DNA of 64,000 bases from Pandoraea pnomenusa (GTDB lineage: Bacteria > Pseudomonadota > Gammaproteobacteria > Burkholderiales > Burkholderiaceae), in assembly GCF_000767615.3 (NCBI RefSeq), contig NZ_CP009553.3, positions 2,666,001-2,730,000 of the forward strand, in the 5' to 3' direction. The position numbers and the translations under genes were made by a program. The notes beneath the pieces were generated by a model that made no database searches, was not told where the DNA came from, and worked only from the letters and a program-made list of their open reading frames with translations. This document shows, one piece after another, positions 8,888 through 17,032 of the stretch (the stretch's first letter is position 1; each line of letters begins with the position of its first letter).

Positions 8888-9526
8888 ATGGATGGCAACG
8901 GCGAGATGTTCAAGATCAATCCGGGCAAGACGATCCAGCCGCCAACCAGGGCGTCCGGCGAAAACTCGATGGCCGTTGGCACCGGCGCCGAGGCGTCCGG
9001 CGAGAACAGCGTCGCTGTCGGCAATGGCGCAAAGGCGAGCGGCAACCATTCGACGGCGCTGGGCAATGGAAGTCGCGCGTCGGCGACGCAATCCGTTGCG
9101 CTCGGCGCGGGCTCGGTGGCGACCCGCGACAACACGGTTTCGATAGGCATCGCAGGCGGGGAGCGGCAAATCGCCAACGTTCGGCCGGGAACCGCCGGAA
9201 CGGATGCCGTCAACGTCAACCAGCTTCGCGCCATTCACCGCGACTTCAGTCAGCAACTCGCCGGCGTGCGAGGGGACATGCAGCATCTGGAGGGAGAACT
9301 CAGCGCCGGCATTGCGGCCGCGATGGCCATGGCAGGACTGCCTCAGGCAACCGAACCAGGCAAACACATGTTCAGTTTCAGCGGCGCCACCTGGCGGGGA
9401 GAAGGCGGTCTGGCGATGGCATTGTCGTCGGTTTCCGCGGATGGCCGGTGGGTGCTGAAGGGCGTGGCGAACACGTCATCGCGCGGGGACGTTGGCGCGT
9501 CGGTGGGCGTGGGCTTCCTGTGGTGA
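8888..9526 (+). CDS. trimeric autotransporter adhesin, C-terminal YadA anchor part
   Basis: A 212-residue open frame (open upstream to the poly-C tract at 8834) carries more YadA-head repeats (SMAVGTGAEASGENSVAVG), a last neck (GTDAVNVNQL), a short coiled coil (RGDMQHLEGELSAGI) and the four-strand YadA anchor ending in VGASVGVGFLW. The terminal aromatic residue is the usual outer-membrane insertion signal. It has no signal peptide, so it is only useful fused to the preceding frame; this is the 3' half of one gene, not a separate gene. The ATG at 8888 has no convincing ribosome-binding site. Confidence 0.85.
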   Translation: MDGNGEMFKINPGKTIQPPTRASGENSMAVGTGAEASGENSVAVGNGAKASGNHSTALGNGSRASATQSVALGAGSVATRDNTVSIGIAGGERQIANVRPGTAGTDAVNVNQLRAIHRDFSQQLAGVRGDMQHLEGELSAGIAAAMAMAGLPQATEPGKHMFSFSGATWRGEGGLAMALSSVSADGRWVLKGVANTSSRGDVGASVGVGFLW

Positions 9527-9566
9527 GTCGCATTGGGAGACGGCGCTCGTATTAATCCGTGTTCAC

Positions 9567-9584
9567 TTTTGGGGGCACCCAAAA
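9567..9584. repeat. small inverted repeat after the adhesin
   Basis: TTTTGGG (9567-9573) and CCCAAAA (9578-9584) with a 4-nt loop lie in the 201-bp gap before the MFS gene. The T-run is on the wrong side for a plus-strand intrinsic terminator. Nothing else clear is seen in this gap. Confidence 0.3.
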
Positions 9585-9727
9585 ATAGCATCTTGGCGTA
9601 ACTTCGATTGCGCACGACATTTTCCAGCGCGCCCCTCCGCTTTTGGCGTCCGATATTGATGTAGGCGGTGCCGATCCCGGGACCGACCGACGAACAAAAC
9701 GGCTCGGACCGAAACGGAGGAGGGCGT

Positions 9728-11101
9728 ATGAAAATGAATTCGATTGAAGTAGGCCGCATCACGGCAGCGCAGCGCCTGGAGCGACTGCCGGTATGCGGGT
9801 ACCACCGATGGTTGTTTCTCGTGATTGCGCTGGCGTTCTTCTTCGACAACATCGATCTGGCAACGATGACATTCGTGCTGGGCTCGATCAAGACGGAATT
9901 CGGGTTGTCGAACGTGCATGCGGGGATGATCGGCAGCGCGAGTTTCGTCGGCATGGCGATCGGCGCGGTGTGCTCGGGCATGGCCGCCGATCGTTTCGGG
10001 CGCAAGCCGGTGTTCCAGATCAGCATGGTGGTATGGGGGGCGGGCAGCCTGCTGTGCGCGAGCGCTTCCGGCCCGGTCGAACTGGGCGTGTTCCGGCTGC
10101 TGCTTGGCGTTGGCATGGGCATGGAATTGCCGCTTGCCCAGACGCTGCTGTCGGAGTTCATTCCGACCGCGCGTCGCGGCAAGTACCTGGCGCTGATGGA
10201 CGGCAATTGGCCACTCGCGTTCATCACGGCCGGGTTGCTCTCGTATGCGGTACTGGCACACCACAACTGGCGTGTTCTGTTCGCGCTGGAAGCCATTCCC
10301 GCCTTGTTCCTGTTCGTGATTCGGCGGTACGTGCCGGAATCGCCGCGATGGCTGGAGTCGCAGGGACGCCATGCGCAGGCCGACGCCGTCGTGGGCGCGG
10401 TCGAGACTTCGGTGATGCGCCGTCTCAAGCTCGATGTGCTGCCGCCGATCTCTCCTGCCAGCCCCGACGCCCAGACGCAGGCGCGGGGCATGCGGGTCAT
10501 CTGGTCGCCGAGCTACCGGCGGCGCACGGTGGTCGTGGGCACGCTCTGGTTCTTCGCGTTGCTGGGATTTTACGGACTGAATACGTGGCTCGGCGCACTT
10601 CAGCAGGCGGCGGGCGCCGTGGTGACGCAATCCGTGCTCTTCACGGTGTACATCTCGCTGGGCGGCATTCCCGGATTTCTCGCCGCCGCCTGGGCCGTGG
10701 AGCGTCTCGGACGAAAAGCGACCTGTGTCGGGACGCTCGTGGGCGGCGCGTGTGCGACGTATGCGTTCGGTCAGGTCCTGGTGACCGGTGCGGCGCCCTG
10801 GTCGGTCTATGCGGCAGGCGCGAGCATGCAGTTCTTCGCGTTCGGCATGTGGGCGGTCCTTTACGCCTACACGCCGGAGCTGTTTCCCTCGCGAGCTCGC
10901 GCCACCGGTTGCGGGTATGCGTCGTTCTGCGGACGCATCGGGGCGCTGCTCGGGCCTACGCTCGTGGGCGCGCTCGTGACCTGGTCGACAAGCGGCATGG
11001 TGTTTGCCTTCGGCGCCGCGTGTTTCGGCGTCGCCGCCGTGTGCGTCTGGTGCTTTGGCGTGGAAACGCGGGGCGTTCAGTTGGAGGCGGTGTCGCAGTG
11101 A
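9728..11101 (+). CDS. MFS transporter, metabolite:proton symporter type
   Basis: A 457-residue carrier of about 12 transmembrane helices. It has the 'FFDNIDLATMTFVLG' first helix seen in sugar/aromatic-acid/nicotinate-type MFS symporters and a loop 2-3 motif GMAADRFGRKP. A cytoplasmic loop follows helix 6 (ESPRWLESQGRHAQAD), then the second six helices. GGAGG lies 6 nt upstream of the ATG at 9728. It stands alone between the adhesin and the lxa-like block, so there is no clue to its substrate. Confidence 0.85.
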   Translation: MKMNSIEVGRITAAQRLERLPVCGYHRWLFLVIALAFFFDNIDLATMTFVLGSIKTEFGLSNVHAGMIGSASFVGMAIGAVCSGMAADRFGRKPVFQISMVVWGAGSLLCASASGPVELGVFRLLLGVGMGMELPLAQTLLSEFIPTARRGKYLALMDGNWPLAFITAGLLSYAVLAHHNWRVLFALEAIPALFLFVIRRYVPESPRWLESQGRHAQADAVVGAVETSVMRRLKLDVLPPISPASPDAQTQARGMRVIWSPSYRRRTVVVGTLWFFALLGFYGLNTWLGALQQAAGAVVTQSVLFTVYISLGGIPGFLAAAWAVERLGRKATCVGTLVGGACATYAFGQVLVTGAAPWSVYAAGASMQFFAFGMWAVLYAYTPELFPSRARATGCGYASFCGRIGALLGPTLVGALVTWSTSGMVFAFGAACFGVAAVCVWCFGVETRGVQLEAVSQ

Positions 11102-11178
11102 TACCGCACGCGTCGCGCGCCGTTATCTGATCTCGCCCGCGATGCGCGTCGCACCGGTCGCCCGCCCACCAGAGCTCA

Positions 11179-11478
11179 TCATCCGTCCCGGCAAGGCGGG
11201 CACTCCATGCCCCAACGGAAGTGGCCGCTTCGCAGCAGGATCGGCGCGCCCTGACAGAGCTTGAGATAACGCGCCGTCATTTTCTCGATCGACGGGCGGT
11301 GGGCGCGGAAGGCAACCATCAGGTCTTCGGCATTGATGGACTTGGCGTCGCAGTGGTCTTCGAGCGCCTCGGCAGAAATGGCACACACGATCCGCTTGCC
11401 GTCGCAGTCGACGGCAAACTCGATGGTCATGTCGTCGGCGTTGTAGACGGCGGCGACGCGGGGGAACTCAATCTTCAC
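11179..11478 (-). CDS. DUF1488 family protein
   Basis: A 99-residue cytosolic protein matching the DUF1488 pattern: a first half with FAVDCDGKRIVCAISAEALED, then a helical end with AFRAHRPSIEKMTARYL. The start is GTG at 11478 with AGGAG 7 nt upstream. It overlaps the end of the metallo-hydrolase gene by 11 bp, so both are co-transcribed. The biochemical role of DUF1488 is unknown. Confidence 0.8.
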   Translation of the reverse strand: MKIEFPRVAAVYNADDMTIEFAVDCDGKRIVCAISAEALEDHCDAKSINAEDLMVAFRAHRPSIEKMTARYLKLCQGAPILLRSGHFRWGMECPPCRDG

Positions 11479-12883
11479 GGCCAGGCTCCTGTGGCGGGGG
11501 ACGATGCGCCGACGCGAGGCCCGCGTCGGACAGGCTCACCTGCTCCATGAACTCCACGACATGGCACGGCCAATCGAAGCGTTCGGCGATGCGTCTGCGC
11601 AAACTGTCGGACGCCGCCGGCTCCCCGTGATTGACAAAAATGTGACGCACAGGCCGGTCGAACTTCGCGAGCCAGTTGAGCGTCTCGGCATAGTCGGCAT
11701 GCGCCGACAGTGTATCGAGCTGTACGACTTCGGCCGTCACATGAACATACTCACCGAAGATCTTCACCTCGCTTGCGCCGTCGACCAACGTCGATCCGCG
11801 TGTGCCGGGCGCCTGGAATCCGGTAAACAGGATGGTGTTGCGCCAGTTGCCCGCCATCGCCTTGAGATGGTGCAACACCCGGCCGCCCGTGGCCATGCCG
11901 CTTCCCGCGATGATGACCGACGGCATGGCCCGCGTATCGAGCCACTTCGATTGGTCGACGCTCGTGACAAAGGTGGCCGCGCCACACATTTGCGCGCATT
12001 GCGCCTGGTCCAGTCGCTGGTCAGCCAGATGCGCCGAATAGACGCGGGTCACGTCGATCGCCATCGGGCTGTCGAGAAACACCGGTATGTCCGGGATCTC
12101 GCCGGCCGCCTTCAGTCGGGCGATCCAGTACATGAGGCTTTGCACCCGGCCCACGGCGAACGCCGGCACGATCACGGTGCCACCGCGTGCGAACGTCCGG
12201 TGCAGAATCTCGGCGAGTTGTCCACCAGGATCGGTGCGGTCGTGCAGACGATCGCCGTAAGTGGACTCCAGCACCAGATAGTCGGGCGTCTCCGGATTCG
12301 CCGGCGCCGGCATGATCGGGTCGTCGGCCCGGCCAAGGTCGCCCGAGAAAAGGATCTTTGTCGCGCCGACGTCGAACTGCGCCATGGCCGCGCCGAGAAT
12401 ATGACCCGCGTGGCGGAAGGTGACCTCGATGTCGGGGGAAACGGCGAACGGCGTGTCGAATGCCCTCGGCTTGAGCAGCCCGATGGCCCGCCTGGCATCG
12501 GCAGTCGTGAAGAGCGGAAGGGCGGGGTGATGCTTCGATTTGCCGTGCCGATTCAGAAAGTCGGCCTGCTCCTCTTCCAGATGGGCACTGTCGAGCAACA
12601 TGATCTCGCACAGATCGCGCGTGGCCGCCGTGCAGTACACCGGGCCCTGGAATCCATAGCGAGCCAGCACCGGCAGGTATCCGCTGTGATCGATGTGGGC
12701 GTGAGTGAGCACGACGGCATCGAGACGATGCAGATCGAATGCCGGCGGCGCCCAATTGCGCGCTCGAAGGTTCTTGATGCCCTGAAACGCGCCGCAATCG
12801 ACCAGCAACTGCTTGCCCGCCGCCGAAAGCAGGGTTTTCGATCCCGTGACCGTTCCGGCCGCGCCCAGAAAACTCATCTGCAT
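11468..12883 (-). CDS. MBL-fold/beta-CASP RNA-processing type metallo-hydrolase
   Basis: A 471-residue two-zinc metallo-beta-lactamase protein of the CPSF/RNase J-like beta-CASP group. The HAHIDH motif is at 61-66, SGDLGRADDPIM follows, the beta-CASP insert carries GSGMATGGRVLHHL, and a late SAHADY supplies another ligand. Relatives are endo- or exoribonucleases, though bacterial forms in stress loci are uncharacterised. The ATG at 12883 (GGAGG 7 nt upstream) was preferred to 12937. It is divergent from the stress-protein gene at 13137, with an FNR box between them at the same distance from both -10 elements. Confidence 0.87.
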   Translation of the reverse strand: MQMSFLGAAGTVTGSKTLLSAAGKQLLVDCGAFQGIKNLRARNWAPPAFDLHRLDAVVLTHAHIDHSGYLPVLARYGFQGPVYCTAATRDLCEIMLLDSAHLEEEQADFLNRHGKSKHHPALPLFTTADARRAIGLLKPRAFDTPFAVSPDIEVTFRHAGHILGAAMAQFDVGATKILFSGDLGRADDPIMPAPANPETPDYLVLESTYGDRLHDRTDPGGQLAEILHRTFARGGTVIVPAFAVGRVQSLMYWIARLKAAGEIPDIPVFLDSPMAIDVTRVYSAHLADQRLDQAQCAQMCGAATFVTSVDQSKWLDTRAMPSVIIAGSGMATGGRVLHHLKAMAGNWRNTILFTGFQAPGTRGSTLVDGASEVKIFGEYVHVTAEVVQLDTLSAHADYAETLNWLAKFDRPVRHIFVNHGEPAASDSLRRRIAERFDWPCHVVEFMEQVSLSDAGLASAHRPPPQEPGRED

Positions 12884-12979
12884 GGGAACACCTCCGACAG
12901 GGACCGGAGCGAATATCGTCTCCGGCACTGAGAGCATAGCCGTCCTGGAGCGAATCGCCCGGTCACGCGCGGCGCGACG

Positions 12980-12993
12980 TTGATGTGAGTCAA
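12980..12993. promoter_or_regulatory. FNR/ANR box, divergent promoter
   Basis: TTGATGTGAGTCAA differs from TTGAT-N4-ATCAA at one base. Its centre is 48.5 bp from a minus-strand TATGCT (12938-12933, towards the metallo-hydrolase) and 48.5 bp from a plus-strand TACTGT (13035-13040, towards the stress protein). This spacing is that of class-I FNR activation near -61.5. Confidence 0.75.
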
Positions 12994-13136
12994 TGCCGCG
13001 TCGCGTGCCGACACACGGCGGGTGCGCGTGGCGCTACTGTCTAATCGCCAGCGTAACGTCAGCACAACGCCGGGTGAATCACGTCACCGGCGAGCGTCAC
13101 GCGTATTCACTGAACTCTTCCTGTGAGGACGACGCA

Positions 13137-13652
13137 ATGTCTCATCGAATCCTGCTTGCCACGGACGGCAGCGAGACCTCATGGCACGCCCTGCACGAAG
13201 CGATCCGGTTTGCCATGCCAGACGATGTCGTGCGAGTGGTCAACGTCATCGACGATCCGTTCACCCATTACCAGGCGGCGTTTGCCGCCTACATCGACCT
13301 TGAAGCGATTCGGGAGGGTCTGATCGCCGAGGGCCAACTCACCCTGGCCGACAGTTACAGGAAACTGCACGACGAAGGCCTGCAGGCCGACACGCGTTCG
13401 ATCGATCTGCGCACCTGGGGCGGCACGGTCGCCGATGCCATTTTGCGTGAAGCCCAGCGATGGCAAGCCGATCTGCTGATCCTGGGCACGCACGGGCGCA
13501 GGGGCTTTCGGCGTCTGATGATCGGCAGTGTCGCCGAGCAGGTGCTGCGCCGCGCGCATCGCCCCGTCATGCTGGTCACGGGAGCGGATGGCGCGACGCC
13601 ACGCGCGGCGGGCCTGCCGACGGTCACCGAGGAGGGCGGACATCATGTATGA
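13137..13652 (+). CDS. universal stress protein (UspA family)
   Basis: A 171-residue single-domain USP. It starts with ILLATDGSETS and has the ATP-loop motif GTHGRRGFRRLMIGS near the C-terminus, so it should bind ATP. The ATG at 13137 follows GAGGAC. It overlaps the next USP gene by 8 bp. The upstream FNR box at 12980-12993 implies induction at low oxygen. Confidence 0.92.
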   Translation: MSHRILLATDGSETSWHALHEAIRFAMPDDVVRVVNVIDDPFTHYQAAFAAYIDLEAIREGLIAEGQLTLADSYRKLHDEGLQADTRSIDLRTWGGTVADAILREAQRWQADLLILGTHGRRGFRRLMIGSVAEQVLRRAHRPVMLVTGADGATPRAAGLPTVTEEGGHHV

Positions 13653-14121
13653 ACGAATCCTGGTCGCTATTGACGGCAGTCCGACCGCTGACGCCGCGTT
13701 CGATTACGCATTGACCATGGCAAAGGCACGCCGGGCGCGGCTGCACGTGCTGTTCGTGGTGGACATTCCCGTTGCCTATGTCACTGACGCCGATCCGTTT
13801 CCCTTTATCGAAGCGCTCCGGATGCAAGGGGAGAGCATGCGTGAACTGGCCACGAAGCGGCTCAACGAGGAAGGCGTGAGCGGGGACGTGGAGATTCGCG
13901 ACCTGCTGCCGCTGGGCGGAGACGTGGCGGTGCAGATCAACGCCGCCGCCGACGAGTGGCAAGCCGACCTGATCGTGATCGGCACGCACGGTCGACGGGG
14001 CTTCCGACGATTGGCGCTGGGCAGCGTTGCGGAAAACTGCGCACGGCAGGCGCACCGTCCGGTGCTTCTGATCCCACCCACAGGTGTCGAGTCTCCCGAA
14101 GTCCCCGGAAATGCGCTATAG
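13645..14121 (+). CDS. universal stress protein (UspA family)
   Basis: A 158-residue USP with ILVAIDGSPTA at the N-terminus and the ATP-binding GTHGRRGFRRLALGS near the end. It lies in an 8-bp overlap with the preceding USP, with GGAGGG a short distance upstream of the ATG, so both are translated from one mRNA. The two proteins are paralogues, probably from a local duplication, and may heterodimerise (inference). Confidence 0.92.
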   Translation: MYERILVAIDGSPTADAAFDYALTMAKARRARLHVLFVVDIPVAYVTDADPFPFIEALRMQGESMRELATKRLNEEGVSGDVEIRDLLPLGGDVAVQINAAADEWQADLIVIGTHGRRGFRRLALGSVAENCARQAHRPVLLIPPTGVESPEVPGNAL

Positions 14122-14206
14122 ACGCCACCTGTCGAACGCGTCGGCCAGAGGCGCCACGCCGCGTGTAGAATCGTTTTCATGGACGCCCGGGCACGGGCGT
14201 ACGTGG

Positions 14207-14224
14207 GTATTGCACATGCAATAC
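14207..14224. promoter_or_regulatory. 8-bp perfect dyad in the response-regulator leader
   Basis: GTATTGCA and TGCAATAC are separated by 2 bp, 34 bp upstream of the response-regulator start; a second small hairpin (CGCCCG/CGGGCG, 14185-14200) precedes it. It could be an operator or an mRNA leader structure. Confidence 0.4.
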
Positions 14225-14257
14225 ATCGAACGGGGTATACGACAGAAAGGCGGGCAA

Positions 14258-14902
14258 ATGACTCGCATCATCGTTGCGGACGATCACACGCTGGTACGGG
14301 CAGGATTGCAACGCATCCTGGCCGGCAATGAGGCGCTGGAAATTGTGGGCGAAGCATCGAACGGCGCCGAGGCGATGTCGCTGCTTCAGACCACGCCATG
14401 CGATGTGCTGCTGCTCGATCTTTCGATGCCCGGGCGCAGCGGCGTCGACCTGATCGCCCACATCAAGGCCACGTTCCCCCGGCTCGCCGTGCTCGTGTTG
14501 ACCATGCACGGCGAAGAGCAGTATGCGGTGAGGGCGCTCAAGGCCGGCGCCGCGGGTTACCTGACCAAGGAGAGCGCGCCGGCGGAACTGGTGAGCGCCG
14601 TGCGCAAGGTGCATGACGGCGGGGTGTACCTGAGCCCATCGATGGCCGAACGAATCGCCAGGGATCTGGCGAGCACGATCGACGAAGGCCCGAGCTTCCG
14701 GCGCCTGTCCGACCGGGAATTCGATGTCTTCCTGATGCTCGCACGCGGCCTGTCGCTTTCAGACATCGCGGACAGCCTGTGCGTGAGCGCCAAGACCGTG
14801 AGCACCTACAAGGCCCGCGTCCTCCAGAAGCTCCAGCTCAGAAGTCAGACGGAACTGGTGCATTACGCGATCCGGCACGATCTGCTTCGCGACAATCCCT
14901 GA
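14258..14902 (+). CDS. NarL/FixJ-family response regulator
   Basis: A 214-residue two-component response regulator: receiver domain with acidic pocket D8-D9, phospho-acceptor D54 (LLLDLSMPG), conserved T and K (VLTMHGEEQ; YLTKES), then a LuxR-type helix-turn-helix (LSLSDIADSLCVSAKTVSTYKA split over about 168-190). The ATG at 14258 is preceded by GAAAGG. The likely sensor is the histidine kinase at 17033-19003. Together they resemble the two-component pair in the B. cenocepacia lxa locus; the signal is not known. Confidence 0.92.
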   Translation: MTRIIVADDHTLVRAGLQRILAGNEALEIVGEASNGAEAMSLLQTTPCDVLLLDLSMPGRSGVDLIAHIKATFPRLAVLVLTMHGEEQYAVRALKAGAAGYLTKESAPAELVSAVRKVHDGGVYLSPSMAERIARDLASTIDEGPSFRRLSDREFDVFLMLARGLSLSDIADSLCVSAKTVSTYKARVLQKLQLRSQTELVHYAIRHDLLRDNP

Positions 14903-14911
14903 ACGCACCGT

Positions 14912-14931
14912 TTGTAGTCCAATGCCTACAA
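14912..14931. promoter_or_regulatory. TTGTAG-N8-CTACAA dyad between response regulator and FNR genes
   Basis: A perfect 6-bp inverted repeat with an 8-bp spacer lies 9 bp after the response-regulator stop and about 110 bp before the FNR start. It could be a binding site for the NarL-type regulator itself; no second copy was found in the window. Confidence 0.3.
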
Positions 14932-14957
14932 GCTGTCATCGCGGCTGACACGACGTC

Positions 14958-14979
14958 GCGCCACGCGCTTATTTTTTTT
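14958..14979 (+). terminator. possible weak intrinsic terminator after the response regulator
   Basis: A short GCGC-CAC-GCGC stem (14958-14968) is followed within 3 nt by eight T (14972-14979). The stem is short, so termination may be partial. Confidence 0.4.
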
Positions 14980-15044
14980 CTGCCTGCTCTCTCCAATACT
15001 TCAAGCGTGATGACTTGACTTGAGGCCGTTGCGACGGAGTTGCC

Positions 15045-15890
15045 ATGTACGCCCCATCTTCCCTTTCGAACCTTTCGCCCATCTCCCCGATTTCGCCGTT
15101 CGCACCCGGTCCCCGCGAGCCGGCCGAACCCGCCGAAATCGCTGCGCGAACCATCCGGATCCATCGCGCCTTCGATGACGTCGATGCCAGCGCCCCCCGT
15201 TGCAGCACTTGCCTGCTTCGGCAGTTCTGCCTGGCCGAAGGCCTCTCCGACGAGTCGGCCCGCCGGCTTGACTGCGTGACGCGGGTGCGCCGCACAGTCC
15301 GGCGCGGCGAGGTGCTGTTTCGACCGGGCGACACGCTGGAGTACATATACGCGGTGCGTGCAGGTTCGTTCAAGACCGTGCTGACGCACCCCGACGGGCG
15401 CGAACAGGTCACGGGCTACCTGATGGGCGGCGAGCTGCTCGGCCTGGCCGGGATTGCCGGCGGCCGGTATGTCTCCGAGGCCGTTGCCCTCGAAGACAGC
15501 CAGGTATGCGCCATCCAGTTCGCCGAGCTGGAATCGATCGGCACGCAGGCGCCTGCCGTACAGCACCAGCTTCACCGCCTTATCGCCGCCGGCATCGTAC
15601 GGGAACAGCAGCAGTTGCTGCGCCTGGGCACCGCCCGCGGCGAGGCCCGACTGGCGAGCTTTTTGCTGGATGTGTCCGCCCGGCTGGCCGCGCGGGGCTA
15701 CTCGCCGAACGCCTTCCTGCTGCGCATGACGCGTGAAGAGATCGGCAGTTTCCTCGGGCTGCAACTGGAGACCGTCAGCCGGATGCTCTCCCGAATGCAG
15801 GCACAGAACGCGCTTCGCGTTCGCCAGCGCGAGATTACGCTGCTCGATATCCGGCAGTTGACCCTCATGGCGAACGCAACGCAGTCCTGA
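15045..15890 (+). CDS. FNR-type [4Fe-4S] oxygen-sensing Crp/Fnr regulator
   Basis: A 281-residue regulator with an N-terminal extension and Cys53, Cys56 and Cys62 (C-X2-C-X5-C). The fourth ligand, Cys155, lies 93 residues after Cys62, exactly the C29-to-C122 distance of E. coli FNR. A cyclic-nucleotide-fold domain, a dimer helix and an HTH with the FNR-type recognition residues ETVSR (about 243-247) follow, so it should bind TTGAT-N4-ATCAA. It would be active without oxygen. Twelve FNR-like boxes in the surrounding 30 kb make it the likely local master regulator. No FNR box was found at its own start. Confidence 0.92.
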   Translation: MYAPSSLSNLSPISPISPFAPGPREPAEPAEIAARTIRIHRAFDDVDASAPRCSTCLLRQFCLAEGLSDESARRLDCVTRVRRTVRRGEVLFRPGDTLEYIYAVRAGSFKTVLTHPDGREQVTGYLMGGELLGLAGIAGGRYVSEAVALEDSQVCAIQFAELESIGTQAPAVQHQLHRLIAAGIVREQQQLLRLGTARGEARLASFLLDVSARLAARGYSPNAFLLRMTREEIGSFLGLQLETVSRMLSRMQAQNALRVRQREITLLDIRQLTLMANATQS

Positions 15891-15983
15891 CGGCGGAACG
15901 GGACGGGCCGCGTATGCGGCACGAGACATAAGCACACGTACGGTACGTACGAGACTTGGCGAGGCGCGGCCGCGCGAACCGGT

Positions 15984-16976
15984 ATGCGAGCGATGCAACT
16001 CTCCAGGACAGACCACACGTTGCGGCTGGTGGACATCCCGGTCCCCACGCCAAGTCCCACCCAGGTCCTCATCCGGGTGAGCGTGTGTGGCGTGTGCCGT
16101 ACCGATCTGCACGTCGTCGACGGCGACCTTCCCGACGTTCCCGACAAGATCATCCCGGGGCATGAGATCGTCGGCACGGTCACGGCGCTGGGGGATCGCG
16201 TGCAGGATTTTCGGATTGGCGACCGTGTCGGTGTCCCGTGGCTCGGGGCGACGTGCGGGTCCTGCCGGTTCTGCCTGAGCGGGCGCGAGAATCTGTGCGA
16301 CGACGCACGCTTCACCGGCTACACCCTTAACGGCGGCTATGCGGAGTACGCGGTAGCCGAGTCCCGGTTCACGTTCCGTCTGCCTGATCGCTACGATGAC
16401 GCCACCGCGGCGCCGCTGTTATGCGCCGGCCTGATCGGCTATCGCTCGCTTTCGATGACCGGCGATGCCCGCCGGCTCGGCATTTATGGATTCGGCGCGG
16501 CGGCGCACCTGATCGCGCAGATTGCCAGCGCGCAGTCCCGCGAGGTCTACGCCTTCACACGCCCCGGCGACGTACAGGGGCAGGCGTTTGCACTGGCCCA
16601 CGGCGCCGACTGGGCCGGGCCGAGCGATGCGCCGGCGCCGCGGTTGCTCGATGCCGCCATCCTCTTCGCCCCTGTCGGCGAACTGGTTCCCCAGGCGCTC
16701 GCTTCGATGGACAAGGCAGGCGTCGTCGTCTGCGCAGGCATCCACATGAGCGATATTCCGTCGTTTCCGTACCGTCTGATCTGGGGGGAACGTCAGGTTC
16801 GCTCGGTGGCGAATCTGACCCGAGACGACGGGCTCGAATTTCTCAAACTTGCCGACACGATCGGGCTGAAGGTGACAACGCGCGAATACCCGCTGGAGCG
16901 GGCCGGCGAGGCGCTCGACGATCTACGCCGAGGTGCATTCTCCGGCGCGGCGGTGTTGCGGGTCGGGGCGTCGTGA
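15984..16976 (+). CDS. zinc-dependent alcohol dehydrogenase (MDR family)
   Basis: A 330-residue medium-chain dehydrogenase. The catalytic zinc ligand Cys is in CGVCRTDLH, followed by GHEIVG, the four-Cys structural zinc lobe CGSCRFCLSGRENLC and a nucleotide fold with YGFGAAAH. Relatives oxidise alcohols or reduce aldehydes with NAD(P). An ATG at 15984 opens the frame; another at 15993 is as likely, since neither has a good ribosome-binding site. In the anoxic locus it may act as a fermentative electron sink (inference). Confidence 0.9.
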   Translation: MRAMQLSRTDHTLRLVDIPVPTPSPTQVLIRVSVCGVCRTDLHVVDGDLPDVPDKIIPGHEIVGTVTALGDRVQDFRIGDRVGVPWLGATCGSCRFCLSGRENLCDDARFTGYTLNGGYAEYAVAESRFTFRLPDRYDDATAAPLLCAGLIGYRSLSMTGDARRLGIYGFGAAAHLIAQIASAQSREVYAFTRPGDVQGQAFALAHGADWAGPSDAPAPRLLDAAILFAPVGELVPQALASMDKAGVVVCAGIHMSDIPSFPYRLIWGERQVRSVANLTRDDGLEFLKLADTIGLKVTTREYPLERAGEALDDLRRGAFSGAAVLRVGAS

Positions 16977-17032
16977 GACCGGGACAGGCACGTTCGTTTG
17001 TCTCTTCGGGCCTGGCAAAGCGGGGGATGCCC

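Noticed and set aside
9343..10500. Long minus-strand open frame (385 codons) over the MFS and adhesin end
   Set aside because: It is antisense to well-supported genes and its translation is Arg/Ser-rich without family features, a GC-driven shadow.
14996..15017. TTCAA...TTGAC-like halves before the FNR gene as autoregulatory FNR box
   Set aside because: The spacing and orientation do not form TTGAT-N4-ATCAA and no -10 stands at the usual distance.
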